From: Haloplanus sp. HW8-1
Lineage (GTDB): Archaea > Halobacteriota > Halobacteria > Halobacteriales > Haloferacaceae
Reading direction: 5' to 3'
DNA: 64,000 nucleotides
NCBI RefSeq assembly: GCF_023703795.1
Contig: NZ_CP098518.1
Coordinates: 1,984,001 to 2,048,000, forward strand
Shown in pieces: positions 43,103 to 51,736 of the stretch (position 1 is its first letter; every line of letters starts with the position of its first letter). A program made the position numbers and the translations under genes. A model generated the notes under the pieces. It saw nothing but the letters and a program-made list of their open reading frames with translations, had not been told where the DNA came from and searched no databases.

Positions 43103-43468
43103 TCAGAGTTGGCGCTGGAAGTAGATCCGGACCGCGCCGACTATCGAAACGACGATGATGATCGCCCACGAAAGCCCCCCGAGGTCCCCGAAATCCAGCA
43201 GTTCCGCGACGAGATAGACGGCGGCCACCGAAAGGAGGAGGAACATCGACGCAACGTAGAGTGAAAACTTGTCCTGAGCGAAATACCCCGCCACGAGAGA
43301 GCCCACGATGAGGGCGCCGAAGACGATCCAGCCGGTACGGTCCGGAGCCACGCTGGATACCACGGGTGGAAGCGAAACGCCCCGAATCAACACGAGAGCG
43401 AGGGCTGCTACTGCCACGCCAAGTGCAATCTGAAGACCGAATTTGACCAGTTTGTCTCGCGAAGTCAT
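43103..43468 (-). CDS. Small four-helix membrane protein, unknown function
   Basis: Protein of 121 residues from ATG 43468 (MTSRDKLVKFGLQIALG). Four hydrophobic segments (about 8-30, 44-62, 68-90 and 98-115) are separated by short loops containing Asp and Lys. No family recognised and no motif stands out. It lies upstream of the SCP2-like pair on the same strand and may be in the same transcript. Confidence 0.6.
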   Translation of the reverse strand: MTSRDKLVKFGLQIALGVAVAALALVLIRGVSLPPVVSSVAPDRTGWIVFGALIVGSLVAGYFAQDKFSLYVASMFLLLSVAAVYLVAELLDFGDLGGLSWAIIIVVSIVGAVRIYFQRQL

Positions 43469-43828
43469 GTCACGGTCGGTGGATGCACGCCCGCTACTTG
43501 TGTGTTCTGCGTGCGGCCAAGTGGAGGTTGATCGGCCAACGGCACGGCGGACCGTCGCGAGCGACCGCCTCCACGCGACGGTAGCAGCGCTTCCCAAGTA
43601 CGGAGTCCAGTCCGGTGGTCATCCCGTCATCGATCGTCCCACCCATCGAAACGGTCTCTCGTCCGGGGATCCGCGGCCAGCCGCGCGCAACGAAGAGTAT
43701 ATCCGGTCAACGACTGCATAGTCGAACGAATGCCACTGAGTGATACCCCTCCATCGGCACGGTCGCATCGCGGACCGGTGCGAGCGTCGACTAGCCGCCC
43801 GAGGGCCATTCCCGACGGCGGGGAGGAG
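43469..43828. other. 360-base gene-free stretch (divergent promoters)
   Basis: Lies between the membrane gene at 43103 and the GRAM-like gene at 43829. An alternative in-frame start of the latter at 43730 would add 33 poorly conserved residues. The rest is G+C-rich with no clear TATA box; no RNA or repeat seen. Confidence 0.4.
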
Positions 43829-44182
43829 ATGACGGTGGATTCGGATTTCGACGAGGAACACACCGTCCACTGGCGGATCTCTGCCAATCGCGTCGGACGG
43901 ATCGTCTCGACGAGTGGCCAACTTTATCTGACGGACAATTATCTCGTGTTCAGTCCGTACCCAACGGGATTCGGGGACGTCAGAGAAACCGGGATCCCGT
44001 TCGCGGGGATTCGTTCGATCGACGTGGTTAAACCCGGTACGCGGGGGGTACTCGATACGATCCTCAAAGGAGGATTCCGCACCCGGATCCGTATCGAACT
44101 CGAGAACGACCGCGAGGAACTGTTTATCGTCCACGACGTCGACGAAGCACTCTCCAAGATACGGAACGCAATCCACGCCTGA
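43829..44182 (+). CDS. GRAM/PH-like domain protein
   Basis: Soluble protein of 117 residues. The core GRIVSTSGQLYLTDNYLVFSP then PFAGIRSIDVVKPG and LDTILKGGFRTRIRIELEN has the strand pattern and NG/TD turn of GRAM/bacterial PH domains, which bind membranes or proteins. A helix (VDEALSKIRNAIHA) ends the domain. GGAGGAG lies just before ATG 43829, which is why I prefer it over the ATG at 43730. No signal peptide. It stands next to the start of the degraded mobile region. Confidence 0.65.
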   Translation: MTVDSDFDEEHTVHWRISANRVGRIVSTSGQLYLTDNYLVFSPYPTGFGDVRETGIPFAGIRSIDVVKPGTRGVLDTILKGGFRTRIRIELENDREELFIVHDVDEALSKIRNAIHA

Positions 44183-44714
44183 GGCCACCAGCGGTATGGT
44201 TTCGTCAGGTCGGGGAGAGCGCGAACGTAATCGCACGTCGAGATCGAATGATACGATTTGTTACACTCTCCCGAATGTGATGCTCTCTAGTCAGTGATAC
44301 ACGAGAACTGAGAGGGGTGCTGTTCGGATAAGGCTCGAGGACGTGATTCGGAGAGAACTTTTCGTGTCTAGGCTCGAAATCCTACACCTTGGAGACACTA
44401 CCGGCCGATTCGAAATGTCTTCACCGGAGCGAGAGGCGGCACCTGATCCGGCGATTACCCTCGGGATCCGATTCCGTCTGTCCGGCCGATCTATTTTGGG
44501 TGCCGGTGGCGTTGCAATATGCAACGAGGCGGTCAAAGATGTGGGTGAGCCATGCTTTCGTTCGACTGCCCCGGCAGTGATAGCGGTTGTATCGAATTAG
44601 AATTTCCGGACACGAGAGACGATACCCGATCCGGCGATGACGCTCGGCGTCCGCCTTCATCTGATCATAATACCATTTCCACACACAATATATGTACTCG
44701 ATGTGTTGTGTGTC
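44183..44714. other. 532-base region with an imperfect direct repeat
   Basis: No intact gene. Two similar segments of about 50 bases (44424-44473 and 44606-44656) are direct repeats, roughly three-quarters identical, 182 bases apart. A+T-rich parts at 44660-44705 lead into the transposase relic at 44715. This is probably decayed mobile DNA. Confidence 0.4.
44424..44656. repeat. Imperfect direct repeat pair
   Basis: Copies at 44424-44473 and 44606-44656 share GATCCGGCGAT as their longest exact match and the surrounding pattern. Both read in the same orientation. They do not resemble a CRISPR array or known insertion-sequence end. Confidence 0.35.
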
Positions 44715-45130
44715 TGACGTCACCGAAGGACCGTTCATCGGTGGATGCAGAAGGCCGATTTACAGCCGACGAGTGGTGCTGATCCGAAGCACGTTGCGGT
44801 TGGTGAGACCGTGATTCAACTCGACGACACGCGATATTGGCCGTCCACTGCTGTCGATTCCGGCACCGACCGCCTGCTTCACGTCCATCTCTATCCGACG
44901 AAGACTACTGCGAATCCCTCGACGTTTCTCCTTGGACTCTGCGAGAAACATCGAGTCGACGATGCACTCTTTCTCGTCGCCAGTGTCCCCCGTTTGCGGA
45001 CGGCCTGCCGGCGGTATCGACTCCGATTCTAGCATGTCACACGTGGGAATCGGAGTGTCGGCAAACATCTATTTAACCGCGTAAAACGATGGAATAATCA
45101 ATTCTCGAATATATTCGACCCCGTCGAATC
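44715..45130 (+). pseudogene. IS6-type transposase relic (truncated, frameshifted)
   Basis: Reading from 44715 gives RHRRTVHRWMQKADLQPTSG then HVAVGETVIQLDDTRYW and HLYPTKTTANPSTFLLGLCE, which is the middle of an ISH14-like IS6 transposase. The stop at 45030 follows a frame loss, after which another frame continues GNRSVGKHLFNRVKRWNNQFS to about 45130, the expected C-terminal part. The N-terminal 70 residues are absent. The DDE triad is altered: Asp in VDET is a Gly (VGET). The element is inactive. The homologous and better-preserved copy is at 46660. Confidence 0.8.
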
Positions 45131-45303
45131 GAGTTCCTTGAAGAGGTCAAAAAGCTCGGAAGGGGATTCGATGGCGATTGAAATGACCTGCTCACACTCG
45201 GATATCCGGCCTCGGTGAAACGCGGGAAGCACCACAATCACGGTTTGAGAACTCTCCTGTGGCGCCCTCAAGCATTTACAATTGTGAGCGGAATACGGCT
45301 GGT

Positions 45304-46395
45304 ATGAGTGACAGTCATGGGGGTCGCCCGAGCGACACGATGCGGGAGCGCGTGCCGGAGGACAGTCGGAAGTTCTGGCTACTGCTGAACGCGAACCGGT
45401 GGCTGGTCGCCGCCGGGATCTCGGGCGGCGTGTTCCTCACGCTCGTCATCATCGGGCAACTCCACCCGACCGGAACGCCAGCACTGTTCAGCCGGGCGGA
45501 CCCCATCGAGACGTTGTTTCAGGGGCTGCTCACGGCTATCATCACGGGTGTCACGCTCGTGCTCACGCTCAGCCAACTTGTGCTCTCCCAGGAGCAGGGG
45601 CCGGTCGGGGACCAGCGCGAGCGCATGGAGGGCGCGATGGCGTTCCGGAACGACGTCGAGGACGTCATCGAGGATTCCGTTAGTCCCGCCCAGCCCTCGG
45701 CGTTCCTCCGGTCGCTCGTGACACTCACGAAGCGACACGCCGAAGCCGTCTCGGACGCCATCCAGGACATCGACGACGAGGCCCTCAACAACCGGGTGGC
45801 CGTGTTCACAGAGAACGTGACGGGGAACGCGGACGCCGTCGAGAACGGTCTCGAGGACGCCCAGTTCGGCGAGTTCGACGTGGTGTTCTCCGCGCTGAAC
45901 TTCAACTACTCGTGGAAGTTGTACGCGGCGCGCCGCCTCCGCGCGGAGAACGAAGACGTGCTCACTGACAAAGCGCACCACGCGTTCGACGAACTCATCA
46001 CCGCGCTCGAACTGTTCGGGCCAGCACGCGAGCATTTCAAGACACTGTACTTCCAGTGGGCGCTCATCGACCTTTCGCGGATGATGCTGTACGCGTCCAT
46101 CCCCGCGCTCCTCACGGCGGTTGCGGGCATTATCTACCTCGAACCGGCGCTGTTCCCAGGGACCGTGTTCGGCGTGCGCCCGCTCGTCGTGGTGGTGAGC
46201 GCGGGCGTGGCCGTTTCCCTGCTGCCGTTCGCGTTCCTGTTCTCCTACATTCTCCGCATCGTCACCGTGGCGAAGCACACCCTCTCCATCGGGCCGTTCA
46301 TCCTCCGGGAGACCGACCAGTCCCGCGATCTCGACTGGGGCGACCGCGAAACGAAAAGCGGGGAAAACGCGGGCGCCAGCGACGGGGGTGAGTAG
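45304..46395 (+). CDS. Haloarchaeal membrane protein, unknown function
   Basis: Protein of 363 residues from ATG 45304 (MSDSHGG). Two N-terminal membrane helices (about 33-52 and 74-95) precede a long soluble central part (100-245) rich in charged helices, then two C-terminal helices (about 258-280 and 290-315) and an acidic tail. This 2+2 arrangement without catalytic motifs is shared by many uncharacterised haloarchaeal proteins. It is flanked on both sides by transposase relics but its codon use is like the host, so it may be an old gene caught between insertions. TATA-like CATTTACAATTG lies about 20-30 bases upstream. Confidence 0.65.
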   Translation: MSDSHGGRPSDTMRERVPEDSRKFWLLLNANRWLVAAGISGGVFLTLVIIGQLHPTGTPALFSRADPIETLFQGLLTAIITGVTLVLTLSQLVLSQEQGPVGDQRERMEGAMAFRNDVEDVIEDSVSPAQPSAFLRSLVTLTKRHAEAVSDAIQDIDDEALNNRVAVFTENVTGNADAVENGLEDAQFGEFDVVFSALNFNYSWKLYAARRLRAENEDVLTDKAHHAFDELITALELFGPAREHFKTLYFQWALIDLSRMMLYASIPALLTAVAGIIYLEPALFPGTVFGVRPLVVVVSAGVAVSLLPFAFLFSYILRIVTVAKHTLSIGPFILRETDQSRDLDWGDRETKSGENAGASDGGE

Positions 46396-46659
46396 AGCGT
46401 ATCTCTGCCGTTCGCTCGGACTAGCGGACGTTCTCGGCGCTGCAGTAGCGTCCATCACGTCCTCGAACTCGCCCCCGAGAATCGCCCAGTATAGCCATTC
46501 GGATCTCAGGACGTCGCAGAACCGGTTACAGCCCGGATTCATACCAGTGCTAACGGACTTCGTTAGAAGCTCCGATTACGACGCGTGTAGAAGACTGCGA
46601 GGCCCACCTCGTGTTCAGTTAAGTGTGAAACGTGAGGCGTGGTGATTTTGTGCCGGTCT

Positions 46660-47299
46660 ATGGCAGAAATCACCCGCCTCAGCGGTGACTGCGACCGGCT
46701 CGATTTGGATTTTGTGGAGCGTCAGCGGACACCCGAGTTCGCGATGCGGCTCGGTATTCAGATGCACGTGGCAGGACTATCACTTTCGAATACCATCTCG
46801 ATTCTTGAGAGGTTGGGTGTCGAACGCTCTCGAACAGCCGTCCACAACTGGGTGCAGAAGGCCGATCTACAGCCCGAAGACGGTGCAAGCCTGAATCACG
46901 TTGCGCTTGACGAAACCGTGATTCGAATCAACGATCAACAATACTGGCTGTATGCCGCTATCGATCCTGAAACGAACAAATTCCTTCATATCCGGCTCTT
47001 TTAGCACGTATACGACCGGTCTAACCGAAATCTCCCTGAGTGAATTACGTGAGAAACACGACGTCGAAACCGCTGTGTTTCTCGTCGACGATGCTCAGTG
47101 GCTCAAAACTGCCCTCGACCGACACGGCCTCGATTGCAGATACGAAATCCATGGCAATCGGAATGCCGTCGAACGTGTCTTTAGAGAAGTAAAATGACAA
47201 ACCTTTTTGTTTTCAAATACGTTTAGTCACGTGGAGCCGACGACAGCAGAATCGTGGCTCCAAGCCCTCGCTGTCTGGTGGAATCGATGCCAAAGTTAA
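46660..47299 (+). pseudogene. IS6-type transposase relic (frameshift plus in-frame stop)
   Basis: A nearly full-length ISH14-like transposase. The first frame (46660-47004) gives FVERQRTPEFAMRLGIQMHV, VHNWVQKADLQPEDG, then VALDETVIRINDQQYWLYAA and ends RLF at a frameshift. The frame then continues LTEISLSELREKHDVETAVF, DDAQWLKTALDRHG and GNRNAVERVFREVK, and hits TGA at 47195, after which QTFLFSNTFSHVEPTTAESW continues to the true stop at 47297. Both lesions destroy the gene. First catalytic Asp of the DDE set is intact in this copy. No clear terminal inverted repeat was identified. Confidence 0.85.
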
Positions 47300-47326
47300 C
47301 ACGACCTGTCGCAAGACACAGGCCTG

Positions 47327-47855
47327 GTGAAAATCTATGTGCCGATGAGCCACAAGGAGACGTGGCAGCAAGAAGCGGACGAGAAAAATTATAAGAGTAC
47401 TAGTAAGTACCTGCACGAACTGATCCAAGAGGCCCGGGCGATCAGGGAGGAAGGTTTCCTCGCGCCCCAGGGCAGCGATCAGGAAGTTCAGCGACTCAAG
47501 AAGAAAATCGAGGAGTTGGAGGACCGACCGGTACAGGCGAACCAGCAGAACAGGGATTCGGTGACGATTGACGACGCGGCGTTCTTGAAGCAGTTTCTCA
47601 CTGAGGAGTACCAGACTTTCGACTATAGTAGCGTTTGGAACTGTTTGCACACCTGATCGCCAGACTGCGTGCGATCAGGTGTGCGATGACTTACAAAGGC
47701 TACTATAGCTTCTACAGCAGATCGTCGAGAGCGACACGGTAGATGAATTGCTTAGGGAGCCTGTCGAGGACGAGTTGTATTTCTTGGCGGCACGCGAGGA
47801 GGTCACGTTTGAGCACGGTCACGGGTGGCGGCTGGCCAGCGGAGGTGAGGAGTGA
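47327..47855 (+). pseudogene. Recombinase-partner gene split by a palindromic insertion
   Basis: The 5' part (GTG start at 47327) encodes KIYVPMSHKETWQQEADEKN, YLHELIQEARAIREEGFL and a Glu/Lys coiled coil, a haloarchaeal protein that normally precedes a phage-type integrase. After FLTEEYQTFD the frame meets stop codons inside an 86-base insertion. After it the frame resumes with LLQQIVESDTVDELLREPVE and ends GHGWRLASGGEE, with its stop overlapping the recombinase start (TGATG). The gene is therefore broken in this genome, while the downstream recombinase is intact. The coupling suggests the two proteins once worked together. Confidence 0.75.
47623..47708. mobile_element. MITE-like palindromic insertion
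   Basis: 86 bases that read CTATAGTAGC...GCTACTATAG at the ends and ACACCTGATCG...CGATCAGGTGT towards the centre. The arms are about 37 bases with a handful of mismatches and a small loop. No coding capacity. No clear target duplication was found around it. It fits a non-autonomous insertion mobilised by a haloarchaeal transposase with similar ends, though no such transposase is in the window. Confidence 0.7.
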
Positions 47856-48787
47856 TGGCCGACGACTGGTACGAGACGGTCTATGAGAACAAGCACGACG
47901 CGATCAACGACTTCATCAAGCAGAAGCAGACGACTGGCCGCAGTCCACGAACGTTGAACGAGTACAGTCGGGTGCTCAAACGGTACTATCACGAGCACTT
48001 CCCCGATCTCACACCGGAGGAGACGGAGGTGCGGCACATCGAGGGGTATCTGCGTATCCTGGACGACCGGGGCGTGAGTCAGAACACGAAGCGTCGCTAC
48101 CTCGAATCGTTGTCGGCGTTCTTCAGCTACGCGATGAAACGCCCCAGGTTCGAAGAGATCACGGGGAATCCGGCAGGTGTGGTGTTGGAGGAGATTCCGA
48201 AGCAGATCCGGGAGCGACCGGACTGTGCGACGTGGGAGAACGCGAAGAAGATCGTGAAGGCGATCCCGGATCCGAGGAACAAGGCTGTCGTCGTTTTACT
48301 GGCGAAAACCGGGTGTCGGTTGGGGGAAACCCTGGAGATCAAGACGGACGACTTGATGCTCGGCGACGGATTTGTTCGTCTTCGAGAGCGGAAGGGTGGG
48401 AAGCAGACGGTGGTTCCGATCGATCGTGAGACGGTTCGGACGATCCGGCGGTTCAAACTGATTCGTCGGGACACCGACTTGGACTACCTCTTCGTGAGTA
48501 TCCGTGACGATCGGCTGACGAAGACGGCGATCCAGCGTGCGGTGCGGCAGGCTGCGATCAGCGAGGGTGTTATCGACGACGGCGAGGATCGGTTTCACAA
48601 GAAGTTCACGCCACACACGTTTCGGACGGTGTTCACGACGTTGATGCGGAATCAAGGGATGAAGCAGCACGTCCTCCAGTACATCCGTGGGGATGCGGAA
48701 AGCGAGACGATGGACATCTACACGCGGGTCGACAGAGACGACGCACGAGAGGGGTATCTGGACTGCATCAAGCCACTGGGCTTGTAG
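47855..48787 (+). CDS. Tyrosine recombinase/integrase
   Basis: Site-specific recombinase of 310 residues. N-terminal SAM-like DNA-binding domain (about 10-110; RSPRTLNEYSRVLKRYYHEH) and catalytic domain with R155 in TGCRLGETLEI, Lys near 183, H254-x-x-R257 (HTFRTVF) and nucleophile Y289 (DIYTRV). The box I/II set is complete, so it could be active. ATG 47855 overlaps the TGA of the split upstream gene. Phage or plasmid type in origin. No tRNA or direct attachment repeat was recognised near it, so the borders of the integrated element are unclear. Confidence 0.9.
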   Translation: MADDWYETVYENKHDAINDFIKQKQTTGRSPRTLNEYSRVLKRYYHEHFPDLTPEETEVRHIEGYLRILDDRGVSQNTKRRYLESLSAFFSYAMKRPRFEEITGNPAGVVLEEIPKQIRERPDCATWENAKKIVKAIPDPRNKAVVVLLAKTGCRLGETLEIKTDDLMLGDGFVRLRERKGGKQTVVPIDRETVRTIRRFKLIRRDTDLDYLFVSIRDDRLTKTAIQRAVRQAAISEGVIDDGEDRFHKKFTPHTFRTVFTTLMRNQGMKQHVLQYIRGDAESETMDIYTRVDRDDAREGYLDCIKPLGL

Positions 48788-48810
48788 CTACGCGGATTCG
48801 GACGTAAAGC

Positions 48811-49074
48811 TCAGGGCGGGAGGTGTCGGTCGTAGATGTTCCGGCGGTGCCCGACGGCTTCGACGATCAGGCAGTCGTCTTCCCGATTCCACGTGATGAT
48901 CGCGCGGTAGTCGCCAGCTCGGAGTTTGTAGTAGGGGTAGCCGGTCAGTTTCTCCAGTCGGTGGGAAGTCCAGTCTTTCGCCTCGTCGAGTTTCTTCACC
49001 AGTCGCTCTTGGGCTTCGGTGTCGAGTCCTTCCAGTAAATCGAGTGCTTTCGGCGTCCCCTCGACCTCAGTCAT
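48811..49074 (-). CDS. RelE/ParE-type toxin
   Basis: Protein of 87 residues. ALDLLEGLDTEAQERLVKKL, then RLEKLTGYPYYKLRAGDYRA and IITWNREDDCLIVEAVGHRR, is the fold of RelE/ParE toxins, including the YRAIITW strand and the basic C-terminal end. It overlaps its antitoxin gene by eight bases and follows it on the same strand. RelE types cleave mRNA at the ribosome and ParE types poison gyrase; sequence alone does not decide between these. It converges on the recombinase gene. Confidence 0.85.
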   Translation of the reverse strand: MTEVEGTPKALDLLEGLDTEAQERLVKKLDEAKDWTSHRLEKLTGYPYYKLRAGDYRAIITWNREDDCLIVEAVGHRRNIYDRHLPP

Positions 49075-49345
49075 CGATGTCGAGTCGTTCCTTCACGTCT
49101 GCCTGGGACACCGTTTCGCCGTCGTCGCGTTGCTCGCGGCTCTCTGCGAGATGTTCCAGTGCCTCCTCGGAGAGTTGCATCGGCGGTTCGACGGCGTCGC
49201 GGAGCGCGTCGCGGATGAACTCGGACTTGTTCGCGTATCCGCGTTCCTCCCACGCGTCGTCGATGTCGGCGAGCAGCGTCTTCGGCACGCGGACGTTGAT
49301 CTTCTCCATCTCGCCGTCGGTACCGGCGTCGCTGTCGGTGCTCAT
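49067..49345 (-). CDS. Ribbon-helix-helix antitoxin
   Basis: Protein of 92 residues. Residues about 14-50 (EKINVRVPKTLLADIDDAWE then SEFIRDALRDAVE) form a ribbon-helix-helix DNA-binding domain; the acidic C-terminal part would wrap the toxin. ATG 49345 is used. Directly upstream is a palindrome (49350-49369) fitting autoregulation by the dimer. The gene leads a two-gene toxin-antitoxin operon, typical cargo of mobile regions. Confidence 0.85.
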   Translation of the reverse strand: MSTDSDAGTDGEMEKINVRVPKTLLADIDDAWEERGYANKSEFIRDALRDAVEPPMQLSEEALEHLAESREQRDDGETVSQADVKERLDIDD

Positions 49346-49349
49346 GTGC

Positions 49350-49369
49350 TGTGATACGACTGTATCACA
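49350..49369. promoter_or_regulatory. Palindromic operator of the toxin-antitoxin operon
   Basis: TGTGATACGACTGTATCACA has perfect 8-base arms around GACT, ending five bases upstream of the antitoxin ATG. RHH antitoxins bind such palindromes and repress their own operon. The symmetry is directly visible. Confidence 0.6.
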
Positions 49370-49595
49370 CAAGAAGGTTCGCACAAGGAACGAGTGAAAT
49401 CAGTATGCACAGACCATAGGTGTTGAGCCCGAAGAGGTAGATGTCGAGTGCTGGATGGAAGATGATAATAAGGGGCCGAGTACTTCGGCAGTGTTTACAG
49501 CTACGTGTGATTTTAGTTGAGAGATAGGTAACTCCGCCTACGAATTAGTGGAGTTTCCCTACTTTTTGTTATCATCGTCACCCCTTGTAAGCACG

Positions 49596-50280
49596 ATGGG
49601 TGACCGTTTGAACCGCCGAGCGGTGTTGCAGGGGGTCGGTGTCGGAGTGGCTGCTGGGTTAGCAGGGTGTTCAGGTAGTGGAGGCAGTGAGTCACCAGAG
49701 TCTGATACCAGCGGTGATGGCAGTAATGGAGGTGAGATACCCGATTCGGCCTCAGATACCACCACGGAACCTACTGAAACAGAATCTTCAACCTCAACCC
49801 AAGCCGAGTCGACAGGAGGTGAGGTGGTACACGTAGGAGAAGAGGAATTAGAGAATTACATCTCGACTGCTGGGAATCCTGAGGATCTGCCTGAGGGAGC
49901 TAGTAGTTATACTACGGTGGGTCAGTCTGAGTATGAGTGGGTTGAGTTTGAGGATATTCGTAATCAGGTTCGTTTTGATTTTGGTGATTTTGGGAATGAT
50001 GATCCTGCTCGTTTAGATGAGAGAGGGACTTTAGATTCGGTTGATACTTTTCATCTCGCTTTGAGAGATTCTGAGGGGTATGAGACGATTTGGGTTGGTC
50101 TTCAGGCTGATGAGTGGATGAAGACTTGTCTGCTGTCGAGAATTATCAGAACTTTTCAAAGGAAGTTCATCTGGTGAAAGCGAGGGCGCTTTAGAGTCAT
50201 TATTTAACCGGAATGTGAGTGGTTACAATGATTTATCGGATGATTTCCCTCAGGAATATCTTGATCTGATTGAAGAGTAA
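49596..50280 (+). pseudogene. Frameshifted haloarchaeal Tat lipoprotein gene
   Basis: The first frame codes for a lipoprotein: RRAVLQGVG twin-Arg signal, Cys at LAGC (residue about 27), then a Ser/Glu/Thr-rich linker and a domain ending VGLQADEWMKTCL. The frame then stops at 50175. In another frame the region from about 50124 to 50280 continues ELSELFKGSSSGESEGALES and DLSDDFPQEYLDLIEE, a plausible natural C-terminus. A single frameshift around 50120-50130 explains this. Codon use is A+T-rich and unlike that of the neighbours, so the gene looks imported. Confidence 0.7.
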
Positions 50281-50576
50281 TCATAGATTTTTCAGGGTAT
50301 TATTTGCCTCTCTAGGGTATATTTAGGAATGAGACCCCCAGATCGAAGCAGTGTGAGATCAGAGAACTCCCTCTTATTGTATTATTGACCGGAAAAGTGC
50401 CAACAAAAATTACTCTAGCTGCTGTTCTGGAAGTTATGGGACGAATGACGGTACCACTTCGAAAGGCCTCGGCACTCATAGGGCTCGTCGTCGCCGGGTG
50501 CCACCCCGACTCGGAGCGGTGCCCTCGTCATCGGCCATCCGGTCCTACGCCCCGACGGCGAAAAGAGGCTTGCGCC
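50281..50576. other. Gene-free end of the mobile region
   Basis: 296 bases. The first 130 are A+T-rich with stop codons in all frames, like the preceding lipoprotein; the rest returns to host base composition near 50430, which may mark the border of imported DNA. No attachment repeat or tRNA was seen. Confidence 0.45.
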
Positions 50577-51581
50577 CTACGGGAGTCGGTCGCGTGCGGC
50601 GGCGACGAGCAGCGGCAGGGTAATCGTGGCGTCGCCGAGGACGGTCACGTTCTTCGCCGATTTCTCTAGTTTCCCCCACGACCGCGCCTCGTCGAGGGTC
50701 GCCCCCGAGAGGCCGCCGGTCGAGGCGGGGTCCGTGGTGAGTTGGACGCCGTAGTCGTAGGCCTCCGGCACCGTGAGCATCGTCTGGAGGACGAAGTTCT
50801 TGGGGACGCCGCCGCCGACGACGGTGGCGCCCGCCCGTTCGGCGTCGAACGCAACGTCCGTGATGTTCGTCAGATCCGCGAGCGCGTCGAGCGTGAACGC
50901 CGAGACCTGTGAGTGCATCCACGCTTGGATGCCGAGCACGGAGTCCTGTATCCCGGGGACGAAGACGGGCACGTCGTGTTCGGCGGCGGCGGCGGCGATG
51001 CCCGCATCCTCGTCGACACCCTCGGCGTCGTTGACCTCGGCGTTGGCGCGGCCGAGTGCCCGCGTGAACTCGCTGGTGGCGACCGTTCCGTCGAACTCGG
51101 GGAACACGTGGTCGCGGAGGTGGCCCTCGAACAGCGTGAAATGTTCCTGCGGGAGATAGACGTTGTAGATGCGGTCGACGCCCTCGTCGCGGAGTCGTTC
51201 GTCGTGTTCGCGTTCGTGGCCGTCGGGGCCGGTCCGGCCGTGGTGATGTTTCCCACCGATCGCCTCGATGGCGTCGTGTGTGAGGTTCGCGCCCGTCGTC
51301 ACCAGTGCGTCGATGTGTCCGTCGCGGATCAGTCCCGTCACCACCTCCCGCATCCCACCGGGCACCATCGCGCCCGCGAGGCCGAAGAAGTTGGTCACGT
51401 CGTCCCGACCTATCATCTCGGCGTAGACGTCCACCGCCCGGCCCATGTCGGCCGCGCCGATTCCAGCCTTGCCGTACTCCGTCGCGAGGTCGCCGACGGA
51501 CATCCCCTTCCACACCGCGGCGTGGCCGATGGGGTCCTCGTGGAACTCCTCCCGGGTCGGTTCGTGTTCGTCGTCGGTCAT
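50577..51581 (-). CDS. dhs: Deoxyhypusine synthase
   Basis: Cytoplasmic enzyme of 334 residues that modifies a lysine of eIF5A on the route to hypusine. The active-site Lys is K261 in ATVVGGGVPKNFVLQ; NAD-binding features include VTTGANLTHDA and FFGLAGAMVPGGMR, and family elements IYNVYLPQE and VFVPGIQDSVLGIQAWMHSQ are present. Start ATG 51581. In haloarchaea the eIF5A pathway has been linked to agmatine rather than spermidine, and an agmatinase-like gene is close by. The 82-bp element at 51655 stands 73 bases upstream. Confidence 0.95.
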   Translation of the reverse strand: MTDDEHEPTREEFHEDPIGHAAVWKGMSVGDLATEYGKAGIGAADMGRAVDVYAEMIGRDDVTNFFGLAGAMVPGGMREVVTGLIRDGHIDALVTTGANLTHDAIEAIGGKHHHGRTGPDGHEREHDERLRDEGVDRIYNVYLPQEHFTLFEGHLRDHVFPEFDGTVATSEFTRALGRANAEVNDAEGVDEDAGIAAAAAEHDVPVFVPGIQDSVLGIQAWMHSQVSAFTLDALADLTNITDVAFDAERAGATVVGGGVPKNFVLQTMLTVPEAYDYGVQLTTDPASTGGLSGATLDEARSWGKLEKSAKNVTVLGDATITLPLLVAAARDRLP

Positions 51582-51654
51582 GGCCGGCTTTCCGCGACCG
51601 AACGGTTTCAACGGTCCGATCCGTCCCGCCCGGCGCGTCGCGGACGGCCCGATC

Positions 51655-51736
51655 ATACGGATTATTGTAACTGTTTACCGGTGGGTCGCCGGATCGTCTC
51701 GGCGACCCACCGGTACTGACTTACAATAAACCGTAT
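51655..51736. repeat. 82-bp hairpin element A, upstream of dhs
   Basis: A near-perfect inverted repeat: arms start ATACGG and end CCGTAT, with a central 9+8+9 stem-loop GGGTCGCCG...CGGCGACCC. Mismatches in the arm are confined to a few internal positions (AACTGTT opposite GTCAG). It begins exactly at the stop codon of the nif3-like gene (the first base of TCA is the last arm base) and ends 73 bases before the dhs start. The copy at 53846 is the same length and has the same loop size. Confidence 0.8.

Noticed and set aside
46550-46566. CTAACG...CGTTAG stem-loop upstream of the second IS relic
   Set aside because: A 6-base stem without a T-run is common by chance; it does not mark a recognised IS end.
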